64,000 bases of DNA from Clostridia bacterium (GTDB taxonomy: Bacteria > Bacillota > Clostridia > TANB77 > CAG-508). A program made the translations under genes and the position numbers. Shown one piece after another: positions 34,912 through 44,312 of this stretch; positions within the stretch are counted from its first letter, which is position 1, and every line of letters starts with the position of its first letter. The stretch covers positions 1-64,000 of the forward strand of contig JAFXVF010000015.1 in NCBI GenBank assembly GCA_017524665.1, given 5' to 3'. The notes under the pieces were generated by a model. That model ran no database searches and was not told where the DNA came from. It worked only from the letters and a program-made list of their open reading frames with translations.

Positions 34912-35045
34912 AATTTTATCCCTTCCTTGAATAAATTGATAATTATATAAGACAATTTATTTAATAAAATATATACTAAAACTATTCCTTTGTCAATCAA
35001 AAAAAAGCTTAAACTTGTTGCTTTGTAAAAAGATTTTTAGACAAT

Positions 35046-35072
35046 AAAAAAGCGCCTGCAGTCTGCAGACGC
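35046..35072 (-). terminator. terminator of small gene 35081-35335
   Basis: GCGTCTGCA/TGCAGGCGC stem, 3-nt loop, then T6 on the minus strand. Confidence 0.88.
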
Positions 35073-35080
35073 CCATGGGG

Positions 35081-35335
35081 TCAGAAACGGTAGAGATGCC
35101 TGTGGCGCGTTTTGTAGGTCCTGAATCTCATCCAAATGATAGGAGACGATGTGTATGTGCTAGAGTCCCAACAATCGTTGAACGAGAAAACTGCGCGCAC
35201 CATGTGTCCACGATGAATTGCCTTCACGACTTTATGCAGGTCTTCATCAATGGCGTAGATGTTATCTGCTTCATCAATGAAGTAATGGACGATTACCTTC
35301 CGTCCAAACACCTTCCAGAAAAGTCGCTTTACCAT
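35081..35335 (-). CDS. small hypothetical protein of a GC-richer unit
   Basis: 84 residues, GGAGGG RBS 7 nt before the ATG. Basic, with KVIVHYFIDEADNIYAID (about 13-30), a helix DLHKVVKAIHRG and an Arg-rich tail (RFRTYKTRHRHLYRF) that could bind nucleic acid. Codon use includes in-frame CGG (FGRKV), absent from the neighbouring mutS. Its promoter lies right after the mutS stop. Function unknown. Confidence 0.65.
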   Translation of the reverse strand: MVKRLFWKVFGRKVIVHYFIDEADNIYAIDEDLHKVVKAIHRGHMVRAVFSFNDCWDSSTYTSSPIIWMRFRTYKTRHRHLYRF

Positions 35336-35352
35336 GCTTCAACCCTCCTTTT

Positions 35353-35404
35353 TTAGGATGACTCCTAATGTATTTATTTTAACATATTTCTCTGTTTATG
35401 TAAA
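35353..35404 (-). promoter_or_regulatory. promoter and 5'-end hairpin of 35081-35335
   Basis: Minus-strand TTTACA (35404-35399), 17-bp spacer, TAAAAT (35381-35376), then hairpin TTAGGA-GTCA-TCCTAA (35368-35353) at the predicted mRNA start. Confidence 0.78.
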
Positions 35405-35413
35405 GAAGCAGCT

Positions 35414-38011
35414 CTAGCTCATTTTCTCTTTTATTTTTACTAAAATATTTAATGCATCAATTGGGGTCAATCCATTTACATCTATTTTATCAAGTTCATG
35501 TGCAATTTCAGCAAGCTTGTAATTGTATAAATCAAGCTGTCCATCTACTTTCTTAGTTTCTTCTTTCTTTATTGTTACTTTTCTCTCAAGAGTTTTTAGA
35601 ATTGCATTGGCACGTGTTACTACATGATTTGGAACTCCTGCCAATTTTGCAACATGAATTCCATAGCTTTCATCAGTACCACCTGGTACAATTTTTCTTA
35701 AGAATATAATGTCTTCTCCTTTTTCTTTTACAGCAATTGAATAATTCTTTACACCTTCAATTTTTTCTTCAAGTTCTGTTAACTCATGATAATGTGTTGC
35801 AAATAAAGTTTTTGCACCGCATTTTTCTTTGTCAGCAATATATTCTGCAACAGCCCATGCAATTGAAAGTCCATCATATGTTGATGTTCCTCTTCCTATT
35901 TCATCAAGAATAACTAAACTATTTTTGGTAGCTTCTCTTAATATTGTTGCAACTTCCATCATTTCAACCATAAATGTACTTTGGCCCATACTTAAATCAT
36001 CTGATGCTCCAACTCTTGTAAAGATTTTATCAACAACACCAATTCGTGCATAGCTTGCTGGCACAAAGCTTCCTATTTGAGCCATAAGAGTAATTAAGGC
36101 AACTTGTCTCATATATGTTGATTTACCTGCCATATTAGGTCCAGTAATAATAGATAGTCTATCAGAGTCTTTGTTTAAATATGAGTCATTTTGTACAAAG
36201 CTTCCACTTGGTAACATTTTTTCAATAACAGGATGTCTTCCATCACGAATATCAATTTCTCCGCTATTGTTTACTTCAGGCATTACATAATTTAAATCTT
36301 CAGCAACAGTGGCAAATGAACAGAGAACATCTAGGCTAGATAGCGAAGCAGCAGATCTTTGAATTCTAGAAATTTCGTTTGATATTTTACGTCTTACTTC
36401 TGTAAATAATTCATATTCTAAGTCAATAGATTTTTCCTCTGCGCCAAGAATTTCATCTTCCATTTCTTTTAGCTCTTCTGTTATATATCTTTCGCAGTTT
36501 GTAAGAGTTTGTTTTCTTATATATCTATCTGGTACTTGGCTAAAGTATGACTTGGTTACTTCAATATAGTAACCAAAAACTTTTGTATAGCCTATTTTTA
36601 AATTCTTAATTCCAGTCTTTTCTTTCTCTTTAGTCTCAATATCTATAATCCATTGCTTGCCTTCTGTCATCGCTTTTTTGTATTTATCTAATTCTTCATT
36701 ATATCCAACTTTTATAATTCCGCCTTCTTTAATAGTAATTGGTGGCTCTTCTACTATTGATTTATCAATAATATCATAAACGTCACTTAATTCATCAAGC
36801 TCATTATACAAATCAATTATCAATTCAGATTTAGATGACGCAAGAAGTTTTTTTAGTTCAGGCAATTGTTTTATAGAGTTTTTAAGTGAAATCATATCTC
36901 TTCCATTTGCATTTCCATAAGAAATTTTTCCGATGAGTCTTTCAATATCATAAACTCTTTTTAAAATGTCGATTATTTCGCCTCTAAACATTACATTCTC
37001 TTTAAGTTCTTTTACTGCATCAAGTCTACGATTAATTTCATTAATATCAATTAATGGGTCGTTTATCCATCTTCTTAGGTGTCTTCCTCCCATTGCAGTT
37101 GCTGTTTTATCTAGTACCCATAGTAGAGTTCCTTTTTTGCTTTTATCTCTCATTCTTTCTGTAATTTCGAGGTTTCTTCTTGCAGAAATATCTAAAGACA
37201 TATATTTTGCTATTGCATAAAAATGTATTGTATTTATATGCTCTAGTTTAATTTTTTGTGTTTGGTTAAAATACTCTAACAATCCATTAATAGCAGAAAT
37301 TGCGAAAACTTGGTTTTCAATATCTTGTATAGGTTTGTTATTCTCCTTAACTAGTGAAAAACTATTTTGTAAATTAGAAAGGTCTTGGCTAAAGAATTCA
37401 TCATCTTGTTTTGAAATATATGTTTCGAAACGTTCTTTAATTTTGTCCATTTCTTCTTTACTATCAAATAGCATATTATTTACTACAATTTCGGCAGGTG
37501 TAAATCGTGCAATTTCATCTAATAGTTTTGGAAAATTGTTAGATTCTTTTATCTCTGATGCATAAAAATCACCTGTTGAGATATCACATACAGCTATACC
37601 AAAAAATAACCCATTTTTATATATAGACATGATATAGTTATTGCGTTTTTCGTCAAGCATATTTGTTTCTACAACTGTGCCTGGAGTAACAACTCGTATT
37701 ACATCTCTTTTTACTATTCCAACGGCTTTTTTAGGATCTTCTAACTGCTCGCATATTGCAACTTTGTATCCTTTTAAAATAAGCCTAGAAATATATATAT
37801 CAGCTGCATGAAAAGGAACTCCACACATTGGTGCTCTTTCTTCTTGTCCGCATTCTCTTCCTGTTAAAGTTAATTCAAGTTCTCTAGAAACATTTACAGC
37901 ATCATCAAAAAACATCTCATAAAAGTCGCCTAATCTGTAAAATACTACGCAATCTTTGTATTTTTCTTTTATTTCTAAATAGTGCTGCATCATTGGCGAA
38001 AACTCTGCCAT
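35414..38011 (-). CDS. mutS: DNA mismatch repair ATPase MutS
   Basis: 865 residues, full length. N-terminal mismatch-recognition domain with GDFYEMFFDDA (about 27-37, the Phe-x-Glu wedge), connector, lever, clamp, then the ATPase with ITGPNMAGKSTYMRQ (about 615), DEIGRGTSTYDGLS (about 690) and FATHYHELTEL (about 728). It binds mismatches and starts repair. AAAGGGGG RBS upstream. No in-frame CGG in 865 codons. It follows miaB; the structured element at 38043 sits between them. No mutL in the window. Confidence 0.96.
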   Translation of the reverse strand: MAEFSPMMQHYLEIKEKYKDCVVFYRLGDFYEMFFDDAVNVSRELELTLTGRECGQEERAPMCGVPFHAADIYISRLILKGYKVAICEQLEDPKKAVGIVKRDVIRVVTPGTVVETNMLDEKRNNYIMSIYKNGLFFGIAVCDISTGDFYASEIKESNNFPKLLDEIARFTPAEIVVNNMLFDSKEEMDKIKERFETYISKQDDEFFSQDLSNLQNSFSLVKENNKPIQDIENQVFAISAINGLLEYFNQTQKIKLEHINTIHFYAIAKYMSLDISARRNLEITERMRDKSKKGTLLWVLDKTATAMGGRHLRRWINDPLIDINEINRRLDAVKELKENVMFRGEIIDILKRVYDIERLIGKISYGNANGRDMISLKNSIKQLPELKKLLASSKSELIIDLYNELDELSDVYDIIDKSIVEEPPITIKEGGIIKVGYNEELDKYKKAMTEGKQWIIDIETKEKEKTGIKNLKIGYTKVFGYYIEVTKSYFSQVPDRYIRKQTLTNCERYITEELKEMEDEILGAEEKSIDLEYELFTEVRRKISNEISRIQRSAASLSSLDVLCSFATVAEDLNYVMPEVNNSGEIDIRDGRHPVIEKMLPSGSFVQNDSYLNKDSDRLSIITGPNMAGKSTYMRQVALITLMAQIGSFVPASYARIGVVDKIFTRVGASDDLSMGQSTFMVEMMEVATILREATKNSLVILDEIGRGTSTYDGLSIAWAVAEYIADKEKCGAKTLFATHYHELTELEEKIEGVKNYSIAVKEKGEDIIFLRKIVPGGTDESYGIHVAKLAGVPNHVVTRANAILKTLERKVTIKKEETKKVDGQLDLYNYKLAEIAHELDKIDVNGLTPIDALNILVKIKEKMS

Positions 38012-38042
38012 TTTTGCTTTCCCCCTTTATTATTTCAGTTAT

Positions 38043-38167
38043 AAGATATAATATATTATTTATTTAAAAGCGACGCGCAGGGAAGCTCCCCGAATGGGAG
38101 TGACCCTAGGCGAATGGAGCCGAAGGCGACAGTAAGGAGCTTAAGAATAAATAATATATTATATCTT
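38043..38167. ncRNA. repeated structured element, copy 1
   Basis: Perfect 22-bp closing stem (38043-38064 with 38146-38167) around a core (38066-38145) that contains AGGGAAGCTCCCCGAATGGG and ACCCTAGGCGAATGGAGC. The core recurs at 42121-42195 almost unchanged, while the closing stem has a different sequence there. Core stems: AGGG/CCCT, GCTCCC/GGGAGT. Lies between miaB and mutS, so it may be transcribed with them. Candidate structured RNA or MITE-like repeat; not recognised as a named family. Confidence 0.65.
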
Positions 38168-38178
38168 TAATTTAAATT

Positions 38179-39534
38179 CTAAATGCTACTAATTTCTCCT
38201 TCTAAATACCATGTATGTTCTGCAATAATTTTTACTTTTAATATTTTACCAACCTGATCTTTATTTCCTTTAAAGTTTACAACTTTGTTGCTCTCAGTTC
38301 TTCCAGTAAATATGTCAGGATTATTTTTACTTATTCCTTCAACAAGGACATCTTGTATTGTTCCAACATATTTTTCGTTATTCGCAGGAATTTGACCTTC
38401 AAAAAGTGCTTTTAGTCTATCAAAACGTTTATGCTTAATTTCTTCTGGCACTTGGTTTTCCATTTTATCAGCTCGTGTTCCTGTCCTTCTTGAATATATA
38501 AACATATATATTTGTTCAAAATTAGCTTGTCTTACTACATCAAGTGTTTCTTCAAAATCTTCTTCTGTTTCACCAGGGAAACCTACTATAATGTCTGTTG
38601 AAAAAGATACATTTGATATTTCTCTTCTCATTTTAACTACTAAGTCTAAGAACTGCTCTTTGGAGTACCTTCTATTCATTTCTTTTAATATTCTTGTACT
38701 ACCAGATTGAAGTGGTAAATGAATAAGCCTACAAATGTGTTTACTATTTTTTATAGCTTCAATTACATCATCGGTAAAATCCTTTGGATGTGGTGAGATA
38801 AAACGAATCCTTCTAATTCCTTCAATTTTATCTATATCTTTTAATAATTCAGCAAATCCATAATCATCTCTTCCATGGTATGAGTTAACATTTTGACCAA
38901 GAAGAGTAACTTCTACATATCCATCCTTTGCTAAGTCTTTAATTTCATTAATTATATCTTCTGGCTTTCTACTTCTTTCTCTTCCCCTTACATATGGCAC
39001 AATGCAAAAACTACAGAAGTTATTGCATCCATACATAATAGTAACAGAAGCTTGCTTTGAGTGGTTACGTTTAATAGGTAGTCCTTCGTGTATTTCTCCA
39101 TCAATATCTAATATATCTTGAATTTTCTTTCTATCTTGTAAAACAGTATATAAGTCTTCTGGAAATTTATGAAGTGTATGCGTTCCAAAGACAATATCAA
39201 CAAATGGATAGCTTGCTTTTATTTTGTCTCTCATGGTTTCTTCTTGCATCATACAGCCGCCAATAGCTATAATTAAGTCTTTATGCTCTTTTATCTTCTT
39301 CATTTCGCCGAGTTTGCCAAATACTTTTTCTTCCGCATTTTCGCGTACACAACAAGTGTTAATTATAGCCACGTCAGCTTCGCTTAGTTCATCAGTTTTT
39401 GTATATCCCATTTTTTCAAGCATGCCAGCAAGTTTTTCTGAATCATTTTCATTAAGCTGGCATCCCATAGTTAAAATAAAGTATTTGTCACCATTTCTAA
39501 TTTCTTTAATTTTGTCAAATATTTCACTATCCAT
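38179..39534 (-). CDS. miaB: tRNA-2-methylthio-N6-dimethylallyladenosine synthase
   Basis: 451 residues. Radical-SAM methylthiotransferase acting on A37 of tRNAs reading UNN codons. N-terminal UPF0004 domain with cluster ligands in GCQLNENDSEKLAG (about 24-37), TCCVRENAEEK (about 60) and GGCMMQE (about 92); radical SAM motif GCNNFCSFCIVPYVRGRERS (about 168-187, CxxxCxxC); TRAM domain at the C-terminus. Followed by mutS, a common clostridial order. No in-frame CGG. Confidence 0.95.
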   Translation of the reverse strand: MDSEIFDKIKEIRNGDKYFILTMGCQLNENDSEKLAGMLEKMGYTKTDELSEADVAIINTCCVRENAEEKVFGKLGEMKKIKEHKDLIIAIGGCMMQEETMRDKIKASYPFVDIVFGTHTLHKFPEDLYTVLQDRKKIQDILDIDGEIHEGLPIKRNHSKQASVTIMYGCNNFCSFCIVPYVRGRERSRKPEDIINEIKDLAKDGYVEVTLLGQNVNSYHGRDDYGFAELLKDIDKIEGIRRIRFISPHPKDFTDDVIEAIKNSKHICRLIHLPLQSGSTRILKEMNRRYSKEQFLDLVVKMRREISNVSFSTDIIVGFPGETEEDFEETLDVVRQANFEQIYMFIYSRRTGTRADKMENQVPEEIKHKRFDRLKALFEGQIPANNEKYVGTIQDVLVEGISKNNPDIFTGRTESNKVVNFKGNKDQVGKILKVKIIAEHTWYLEGEISSI

Positions 39535-39601
39535 AAAAAATCCTTTCTAATCTAGCTTGTGTTTACATATTGTATTATAATTTTATAGTTTTTTCAAGTA
39601 C

Positions 39602-39626
39602 AAAAAAACAAGCCTTAAGCGACTTG
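39602..39626 (-). terminator. terminator of rpmE
   Basis: CAAGTC/GGCTTG stem (one G-U) followed by T7 on the minus strand. Confidence 0.65.
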
Positions 39627-39648
39627 CCTAAAACTTGGTTTTTTAAAA

Positions 39649-39846
39649 TTAAATTCCATATTTTTGTTTAAACTTATCAGCTCTACCACCTGTTGTATTT
39701 TGTTTTAAGTTTCCTGTCCAGTAAGGATGGCAATTTGAGCAAACATCAACTTTTATCTCTGATTTTGTTGAATTAGTTTCAAATTCGTGTCCACATGCAC
39801 ATGTGATTTTGCATGGTCCATAGTTTGGATGTATTCCTTCTTTCAT
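39649..39846 (-). CDS. rpmE: 50S ribosomal protein L31
   Basis: 65 residues from the ATG at 39846, with AGAGGTG 9 nt upstream; an in-frame GTG at 39858 overlaps that [25 protein letters not shown], then [13 protein letters not shown]: four Cys make the zinc-binding (C+) form of L31. The C-terminus ends [13 protein letters not shown], as usual. Confidence 0.95.
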   Translation of the reverse strand: MKEGIHPNYGPCKITCACGHEFETNSTKSEIKVDVCSNCHPYWTGNLKQNTTGGRADKFKQKYGI

Positions 39847-39928
39847 TGTTGTTTTCACCTCTTTTTTAATTTTTAAACAATATCTATACTATATTAACAC
39901 ACATTAATAAAAATATCAAGCAAAATGC

Positions 39929-40090
39929 TTAATTTTTCTTCTTTTCCTCTTCTAGTGTTTTTACATATTCTACAGCAGAATCCATTTCTTGCTGTAAAGT
40001 TATTTTATTAACAATTTTTACAACTATATTAAACAAGCAAGCAATAATTAAAATGATTAATCCTAATTTTTGCCAAATTTTTGCAATCAT
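39929..40090 (-). CDS. small single-pass membrane protein, 53 aa
   Basis: ATG at 40090 with AAGGAGAT 7 nt upstream. One hydrophobic helix (about 9-28, KLGLIILIIACLFNIVVKIV) followed by a charged helix ending KTLEEEKKKN. AT-rich coding pattern like the resident genes. It lies between rpmE and the VanW gene. Function unknown. Confidence 0.65.
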   Translation of the reverse strand: MIAKIWQKLGLIILIIACLFNIVVKIVNKITLQQEMDSAVEYVKTLEEEKKKN

Positions 40091-40214
40091 AATACTATCT
40101 CCTTTGCTTTTTCATCTTATTTAATTATACTAGATTTTCGCAAAAAGTCAATATTTTGCATATTTTATTTTTCTATGGCAAAAATATTTATGTAATGTAA
40201 ATGAAAGGAATTAT

Positions 40215-40793
40215 ATGAAAAAATTATTAATTTTTGTTTTGCCCCTACTTTTTTTAACTGGATGCTCGTCAAAAAATGTCACATCAAACTATACAGCTGA
40301 AAAGTCTTCATACAGTTACAATCATAAAGATGAAGATATGGAATTATCAGCTTATTCATCAACAATATATACCAAAACAAGTGAAAGACAAAATAACATT
40401 AAGCTTGCATGTAACGAATTAAATAACACAATTGTAAATCCAGGTGAAACATTTTCGTTTTGTGATACCCTTGGTCCTGCAAAGCCAGAAGACGGCTATC
40501 AAAAGGCAGACACATTTGATACTGAGGGTGATATTTACAAAGAATATGGCGGTGGAAAATGTCAAGTTAGTAGCACTCTATATAATGCTGTAAAAGATAT
40601 TCCTGGAATAGAAATTATAGAAAGGCATGAGCATAGTAATTACGTGCCTTATGTTCAAGAAGGCCAAGATGCTGCAGTAGCATATGGAAGTGTTGACTTT
40701 AAATTTAGGAATAACAACGCATATCCTATAATGATAAAGGCATCAGCTACTGATGATGAAGTAATAATAAAGATTGTAAAAATAATATTCTAA
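40215..40793 (+). CDS. VanW family lipoprotein
   Basis: 192 residues. Lipoprotein signal with lipobox LTGC (Cys 17). The VanW domain fills the rest: NPGETFSFCDTLGPAKPEDGY (in outline, about 76-96), GGGKCQVSSTLYNAV (about 115-129), ERHEHSNYV (about 140) and DFKFRNNNAYPIMI (about 165). VanW proteins occur with cell-wall and vancomycin-resistance genes, but their function is unknown. Here it is followed by a D-Ala-D-Ala carboxypeptidase 50 bp away, fitting an envelope role. Confidence 0.85.
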   Translation: MKKLLIFVLPLLFLTGCSSKNVTSNYTAEKSSYSYNHKDEDMELSAYSSTIYTKTSERQNNIKLACNELNNTIVNPGETFSFCDTLGPAKPEDGYQKADTFDTEGDIYKEYGGGKCQVSSTLYNAVKDIPGIEIIERHEHSNYVPYVQEGQDAAVAYGSVDFKFRNNNAYPIMIKASATDDEVIIKIVKIIF

Positions 40794-40842
40794 AAAAAAG
40801 AATGCTTAATATAATGATACAAAGTTTATGGAGGTAATTTAA

Positions 40843-42076
40843 ATGTTCTTGAAAAAGATAATCCCAACACTTTGTATTACTTTTATATTATCTATTAGCC
40901 AAAGCTATTGCTCTGAATTTGATGCAAAATATGTATGGTCAAGTATAGATCAGGAAACAACTGCTGTTAGCGCTAAACCCGTTTCTGACGTAAATGATGC
41001 AAATTCACTTAATTTAGAATCTGCATCTGCAATTTTAATGGAACAAAATAGCGGTGTTATTCTCTACAACCACAATGCACATGAAAAACTACGACCAGCA
41101 TCTGTTACTAAAGTTATGTCTCTATTGCTTATAATGGAAGCCATTGATTCTGGTAGAGTTAAGTATTCAGATAAAGTTTCATGTAGTGAAAATGCATCTA
41201 ATATGGGTGGTTCACAAATATGGCTTGATACAACTGAAGAATTAACAGTAGATGAAATGTTAAAAGCTATTTGCATTGTTTCTGCAAATGATTGTACAGT
41301 AGCAATGGCTGAATTTATAGCGGGCTCAGAAGAATCGTTTGTTAAACAAATGAACAAAAAAGCAAAAGAACTTGGTATGAATGATACAACATTTAAAAAC
41401 TGCCATGGAATTGATGAAGATGGTCATTTAACTTCAAGCTATGATATTGCATTGATGTCTAGAGAATTAATGTTAAAGCATCCTGACATAACAAAGTATA
41501 CTACTATATGGATGGATAGTTTAAGAGATGGTAAATCTGAGCTAGTTAGCACAAATAAACTTATTAGAAATTACACTGGTGCAACAGGCCTAAAAACCGG
41601 CTCAACAAGTCTTGCATTATATAACCTTTCTGCTACTGCAACAAGAGATGGGCTTTCTTTAATTGCAGTTATAATGAAAGCGCCAACAACAGCTATAAGA
41701 TTCTCTGAAGCAAAAAAACTTCTTGATTATGGTTTTAATACATACCAATATAAAGAATTTGGTAAAAAAGGAGATTTAGTTGAGACTGTAAATATTACTA
41801 AAGGAATTCAAGCTACAGTTGATTTAATTCTTGAAGAAGATGCTGGTTGCATAATACAAAAAGGTCAAGAAAAAAATGTAGTTCAAAATATTTCAATAGA
41901 AAAAGAAATACCTGCTCCAGTTACTCTAGGCCAGAAACTTGGAGAAATAACATTTTCTATTCGGTAATAAAGAAATTGCTAAAGTAAACATCGTCGCTAA
42001 AACAAACGTAGATAAAATTAGCAGTACTAGCATGATAAAGCATGTATTATGGCAATGGTTTAGACTATGTAGATGA
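40843..42076 (+). CDS. D-alanyl-D-alanine carboxypeptidase with +1 CGG frameshift near the C-terminus
   Basis: 410 residues if C at 41962 is skipped; the zero frame stops right after CGG (CGG TAA) at 373 + 1 residues. Signal peptide about 1-22; SxxK as SVTK (87-90), SAN (about 147), KTG as LKTGSTS (about 250); then the beta domain. The added 37 residues, GNKEIAKVNIVAKTNVDKIS ... WFRLCR, are the standard end of DacA/DacF proteins: a final strand plus the amphipathic helix that holds the enzyme on the membrane. RBS GGAGG before the ATG. Preceded by a VanW gene. Confidence 0.88.
41962..41964 (+). other. CGG +1 frameshift site (carboxypeptidase)
   Basis: Codon 374 after ATT, followed directly by TAA in the zero frame. 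Skipping the C gives GGT (Gly) and the family's normal C-terminal helix. Confidence 0.88.
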
Positions 42077-42099
42077 TTTTCTTCGAATTATTTACTATA

Positions 42100-42217
42100 A
42101 AGCGATATATTCTTTGTTTCAAAGCGACGCGTAGGGAAGCTCCCCAAGTGGAAATGACCCTAGGCGAATGGAGCGAAGCGACAACAAGGAGCTAAGAAAC
42201 AAACGAATATATCGCTT
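42100..42217. ncRNA. repeated structured element, copy 2
   Basis: Closing arms 42100-42120 and 42196-42217 pair over 21 of 22 positions with one bulge; their sequence differs from the arms of copy 1. Core 42121-42195 matches copy 1 (AGCGACGCG, AGGGAAGCTCCCC, TGACCCTAGGCGAATGGAGC). Conserved core with replaced but still complementary arms argues for a folded RNA. Lies between the carboxypeptidase (+) and ytfJ (-). Confidence 0.65.
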
Positions 42218-42242
42218 AAAAAAATTCAGATATGGAATAAAA

Positions 42243-42905
42243 TCAGTCATCATAATCTTGTTCATCATATTCTTCAATGTTTATCACATCATTCTCAGGC
42301 TCAGGTGTTTCGTAGGTGTCGTAATCTACATATTCTTCTTTTGGCAATTGCTTATGTTCTACTTGAGGCTTCCTTTTTGTTTCAGGTTTTTGCTTTGGTT
42401 TAACAGGTTCAGCCTTTTCTTCAAACTTTGCTGTTTTCATTCTTTTGCTATTTTCTTGAATAATTTTATTAGTTTGTTCAATTTGCTCAGTCTTTTCTTT
42501 TAATTGTTTTTGTAGCATTTGATTAACTTTTTCGATTATGTCAGGAACATAGTCAATTAGCTTGTCTACAGCTGAAGTATGTGAAACAGGAAGAAGTTTT
42601 ACGCACCCCTCTTGCACCACTAAAAATGCAACCGGATTAATACTCACTCCTGCTCCACTTCCACCGCCAAATGGAAACCTATATTGAATCTCTTCTTCTT
42701 TATCTTTTTTTGAATATTCGTCAAGTGTTTCTCCATTAAATTCACTTCCACCTGCAGCAAATCCAAATGAAACTTTTGAAATTGGTATAATTACAGTATT
42801 ATTAAGAGCTTCTATTGGCTCACCAATTATAGTATTTACATCAACCATATCTTGTATGCTATTCATAGCTGTTAGCATAAGACCTTCTATTGGATGCTCG
42901 TTCAT
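42243..42905 (-). CDS. ytfJ: GerW/YtfJ family sporulation protein with long charged tail
   Basis: 220 residues from the ATG at 42905 (GGAGAG upstream). The core (about 1-115) shows the family pattern: IIGEPIEALNNTVIIPISKV, FGFAAGGSE, FPFGGGSGAGVSINPVAFLVV. YtfJ/GerW is needed for spore germination in Bacillus. The C-terminal 100 residues (Lys, Glu, Gln, Pro then Asp/Glu-rich) are unusual. It overlaps the end of the DUF2953 gene by 47 bp, and those two are a conserved pair. Confidence 0.85.
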   Translation of the reverse strand: MNEHPIEGLMLTAMNSIQDMVDVNTIIGEPIEALNNTVIIPISKVSFGFAAGGSEFNGETLDEYSKKDKEEEIQYRFPFGGGSGAGVSINPVAFLVVQEGCVKLLPVSHTSAVDKLIDYVPDIIEKVNQMLQKQLKEKTEQIEQTNKIIQENSKRMKTAKFEEKAEPVKPKQKPETKRKPQVEHKQLPKEEYVDYDTYETPEPENDVINIEEYDEQDYDD

Positions 42906-43482
42906 GTTTATCATCTCTCCTTTTTTGTAAAATAATACATATCATGCTTATAATATGTACCATTTTTATGGAAATTATACTGTTAAAACTAAGATTAAAA
43001 GTATTGTTTCCATTATATAAAGGAACAACATGATAATTTATGCTGTTTTTATTTTCTGTAAAATACGAAAATAGAATAGACATTACCGCACTTATTGTAG
43101 CTACTGTATAAGCAGTATTAGCTGCGTTTGATGTTCCAATTTGTAAATTCATATTTAGGCTTTCTATTTTGGGTTTTAAATAGTTTATTGTATCAAATAC
43201 ATATAAATCCTTTATTATGTTTTTCTTCTTGGATACATCCTTTAACTTTTTATACAATTTAGAATTCTTAGCTTTATTTTTATTTGTATTGTATTCAAAA
43301 TACGGAAATTTCCCACATAGATACAATCTTATTTCAATTTCATAATTGTATTTAAATTGTGTAAATAATAAGTTGTAAACTGTAAAATTTTTAGTATATA
43401 TTTTTATTTCAGATAATAATAATACTTCGATTATAAGGCTTATAATAAATATAATTGCAAGCAAAAATAAAACTAATACCAT
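42859..43482 (-). CDS. DUF2953 family membrane protein
   Basis: 207 residues. One hydrophobic N-terminal segment (about 1-24), a soluble middle, a second hydrophobic stretch near 130-145 and one near 178-190. The partner of ytfJ in many spore formers; function unknown. GGAGGG RBS upstream. Ends inside the ytfJ reading frame. Confidence 0.75.
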   Translation of the reverse strand: MVLVLFLLAIIFIISLIIEVLLLSEIKIYTKNFTVYNLLFTQFKYNYEIEIRLYLCGKFPYFEYNTNKNKAKNSKLYKKLKDVSKKKNIIKDLYVFDTINYLKPKIESLNMNLQIGTSNAANTAYTVATISAVMSILFSYFTENKNSINYHVVPLYNGNNTFNLSFNSIISIKMVHIISMICIILQKRRDDKHERASNRRSYANSYE

Positions 43483-43531
43483 AAGTTCCCTCCTGGTATT
43501 AGTTTTTCCATATTATTTTATATTAAACATC

Positions 43532-44278
43532 TTATTTTCTTGCTCTTTCTACTGTAATATCTCCAAAGTTTACTTCTTGTGTTGCAGTTACTTTACTTCT
43601 CCTACTTAATTCCAATAATCCAGAAAAAGCAGTTACAACTTCATTCTTAGAGCATTTGTTTAATGTAAATAATTTGTTAAATATGAATTTTGGTTTTTTG
43701 GCTAATTCTTTAAATATTTGTTTTACTTTACTTGCTACAGTAAATGTTTCTGTAATGGCTATTTTTTCAATATTTTTTGCATTTTGATTTACTTTTTGTT
43801 CATTGCGTTCAACAAGGCTTTTGTACTTTTCAACAATAATGCTACTATCATATTTTCTTTCAAGAACTTGTTTGGGTAGCTCAATTGTTTCTGGAAATCT
43901 AGTAAATCTTTTTGAGAATATGTCAAAATTTGCTTTTAAAGTTTTACTAATCTCTTTATATTTCTTGTATTCTATAATACGTCTAACAAGCTCTTCTTCA
44001 GTTAATTCTGCTTCATCTTCAATTACATTTGGTAGAAGGCTCTTTGACTTAATATACACAAGTGTAGATGCCATTACCAAGAATTCACTAGCAATTTCTA
44101 GCTTTTCTTCTTCCATTTTTTGTAAGTATTCAATGTATTGGTCAGTAATTTCACTAATGTTTACTTTTGCTATATCCATCTTGTTTTTGTCTACTAAATG
44201 GCACAGCAAATCAAGGGGACCTTCAAAGTTCTCCAATTTAATTGCATATTTATTTGTTTCTAATGTCAATACACCCAT
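43532..44278 (-). CDS. scpA: segregation and condensation protein A
   Basis: 248 residues. The kleisin of the SMC-ScpAB complex that compacts and separates chromosomes. NFEGPLDLLCHLVDKNKMDI (about 17-36) is the family's start, with ISEITDQYIEYL next; EFLVMASTLVYIKSKSLLP (about 64-82) follows, and the C-terminal winged helix ends FSGLLELSRRSKVTATQ. No scpB in the window. GGAGAT RBS before the ATG. Confidence 0.93.
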   Translation of the reverse strand: MGVLTLETNKYAIKLENFEGPLDLLCHLVDKNKMDIAKVNISEITDQYIEYLQKMEEEKLEIASEFLVMASTLVYIKSKSLLPNVIEDEAELTEEELVRRIIEYKKYKEISKTLKANFDIFSKRFTRFPETIELPKQVLERKYDSSIIVEKYKSLVERNEQKVNQNAKNIEKIAITETFTVASKVKQIFKELAKKPKFIFNKLFTLNKCSKNEVVTAFSGLLELSRRSKVTATQEVNFGDITVERARK

Positions 44279-44312
44279 GTTTATCTCCTCGTTTTATCTA
44301 TATGTATAGTAT

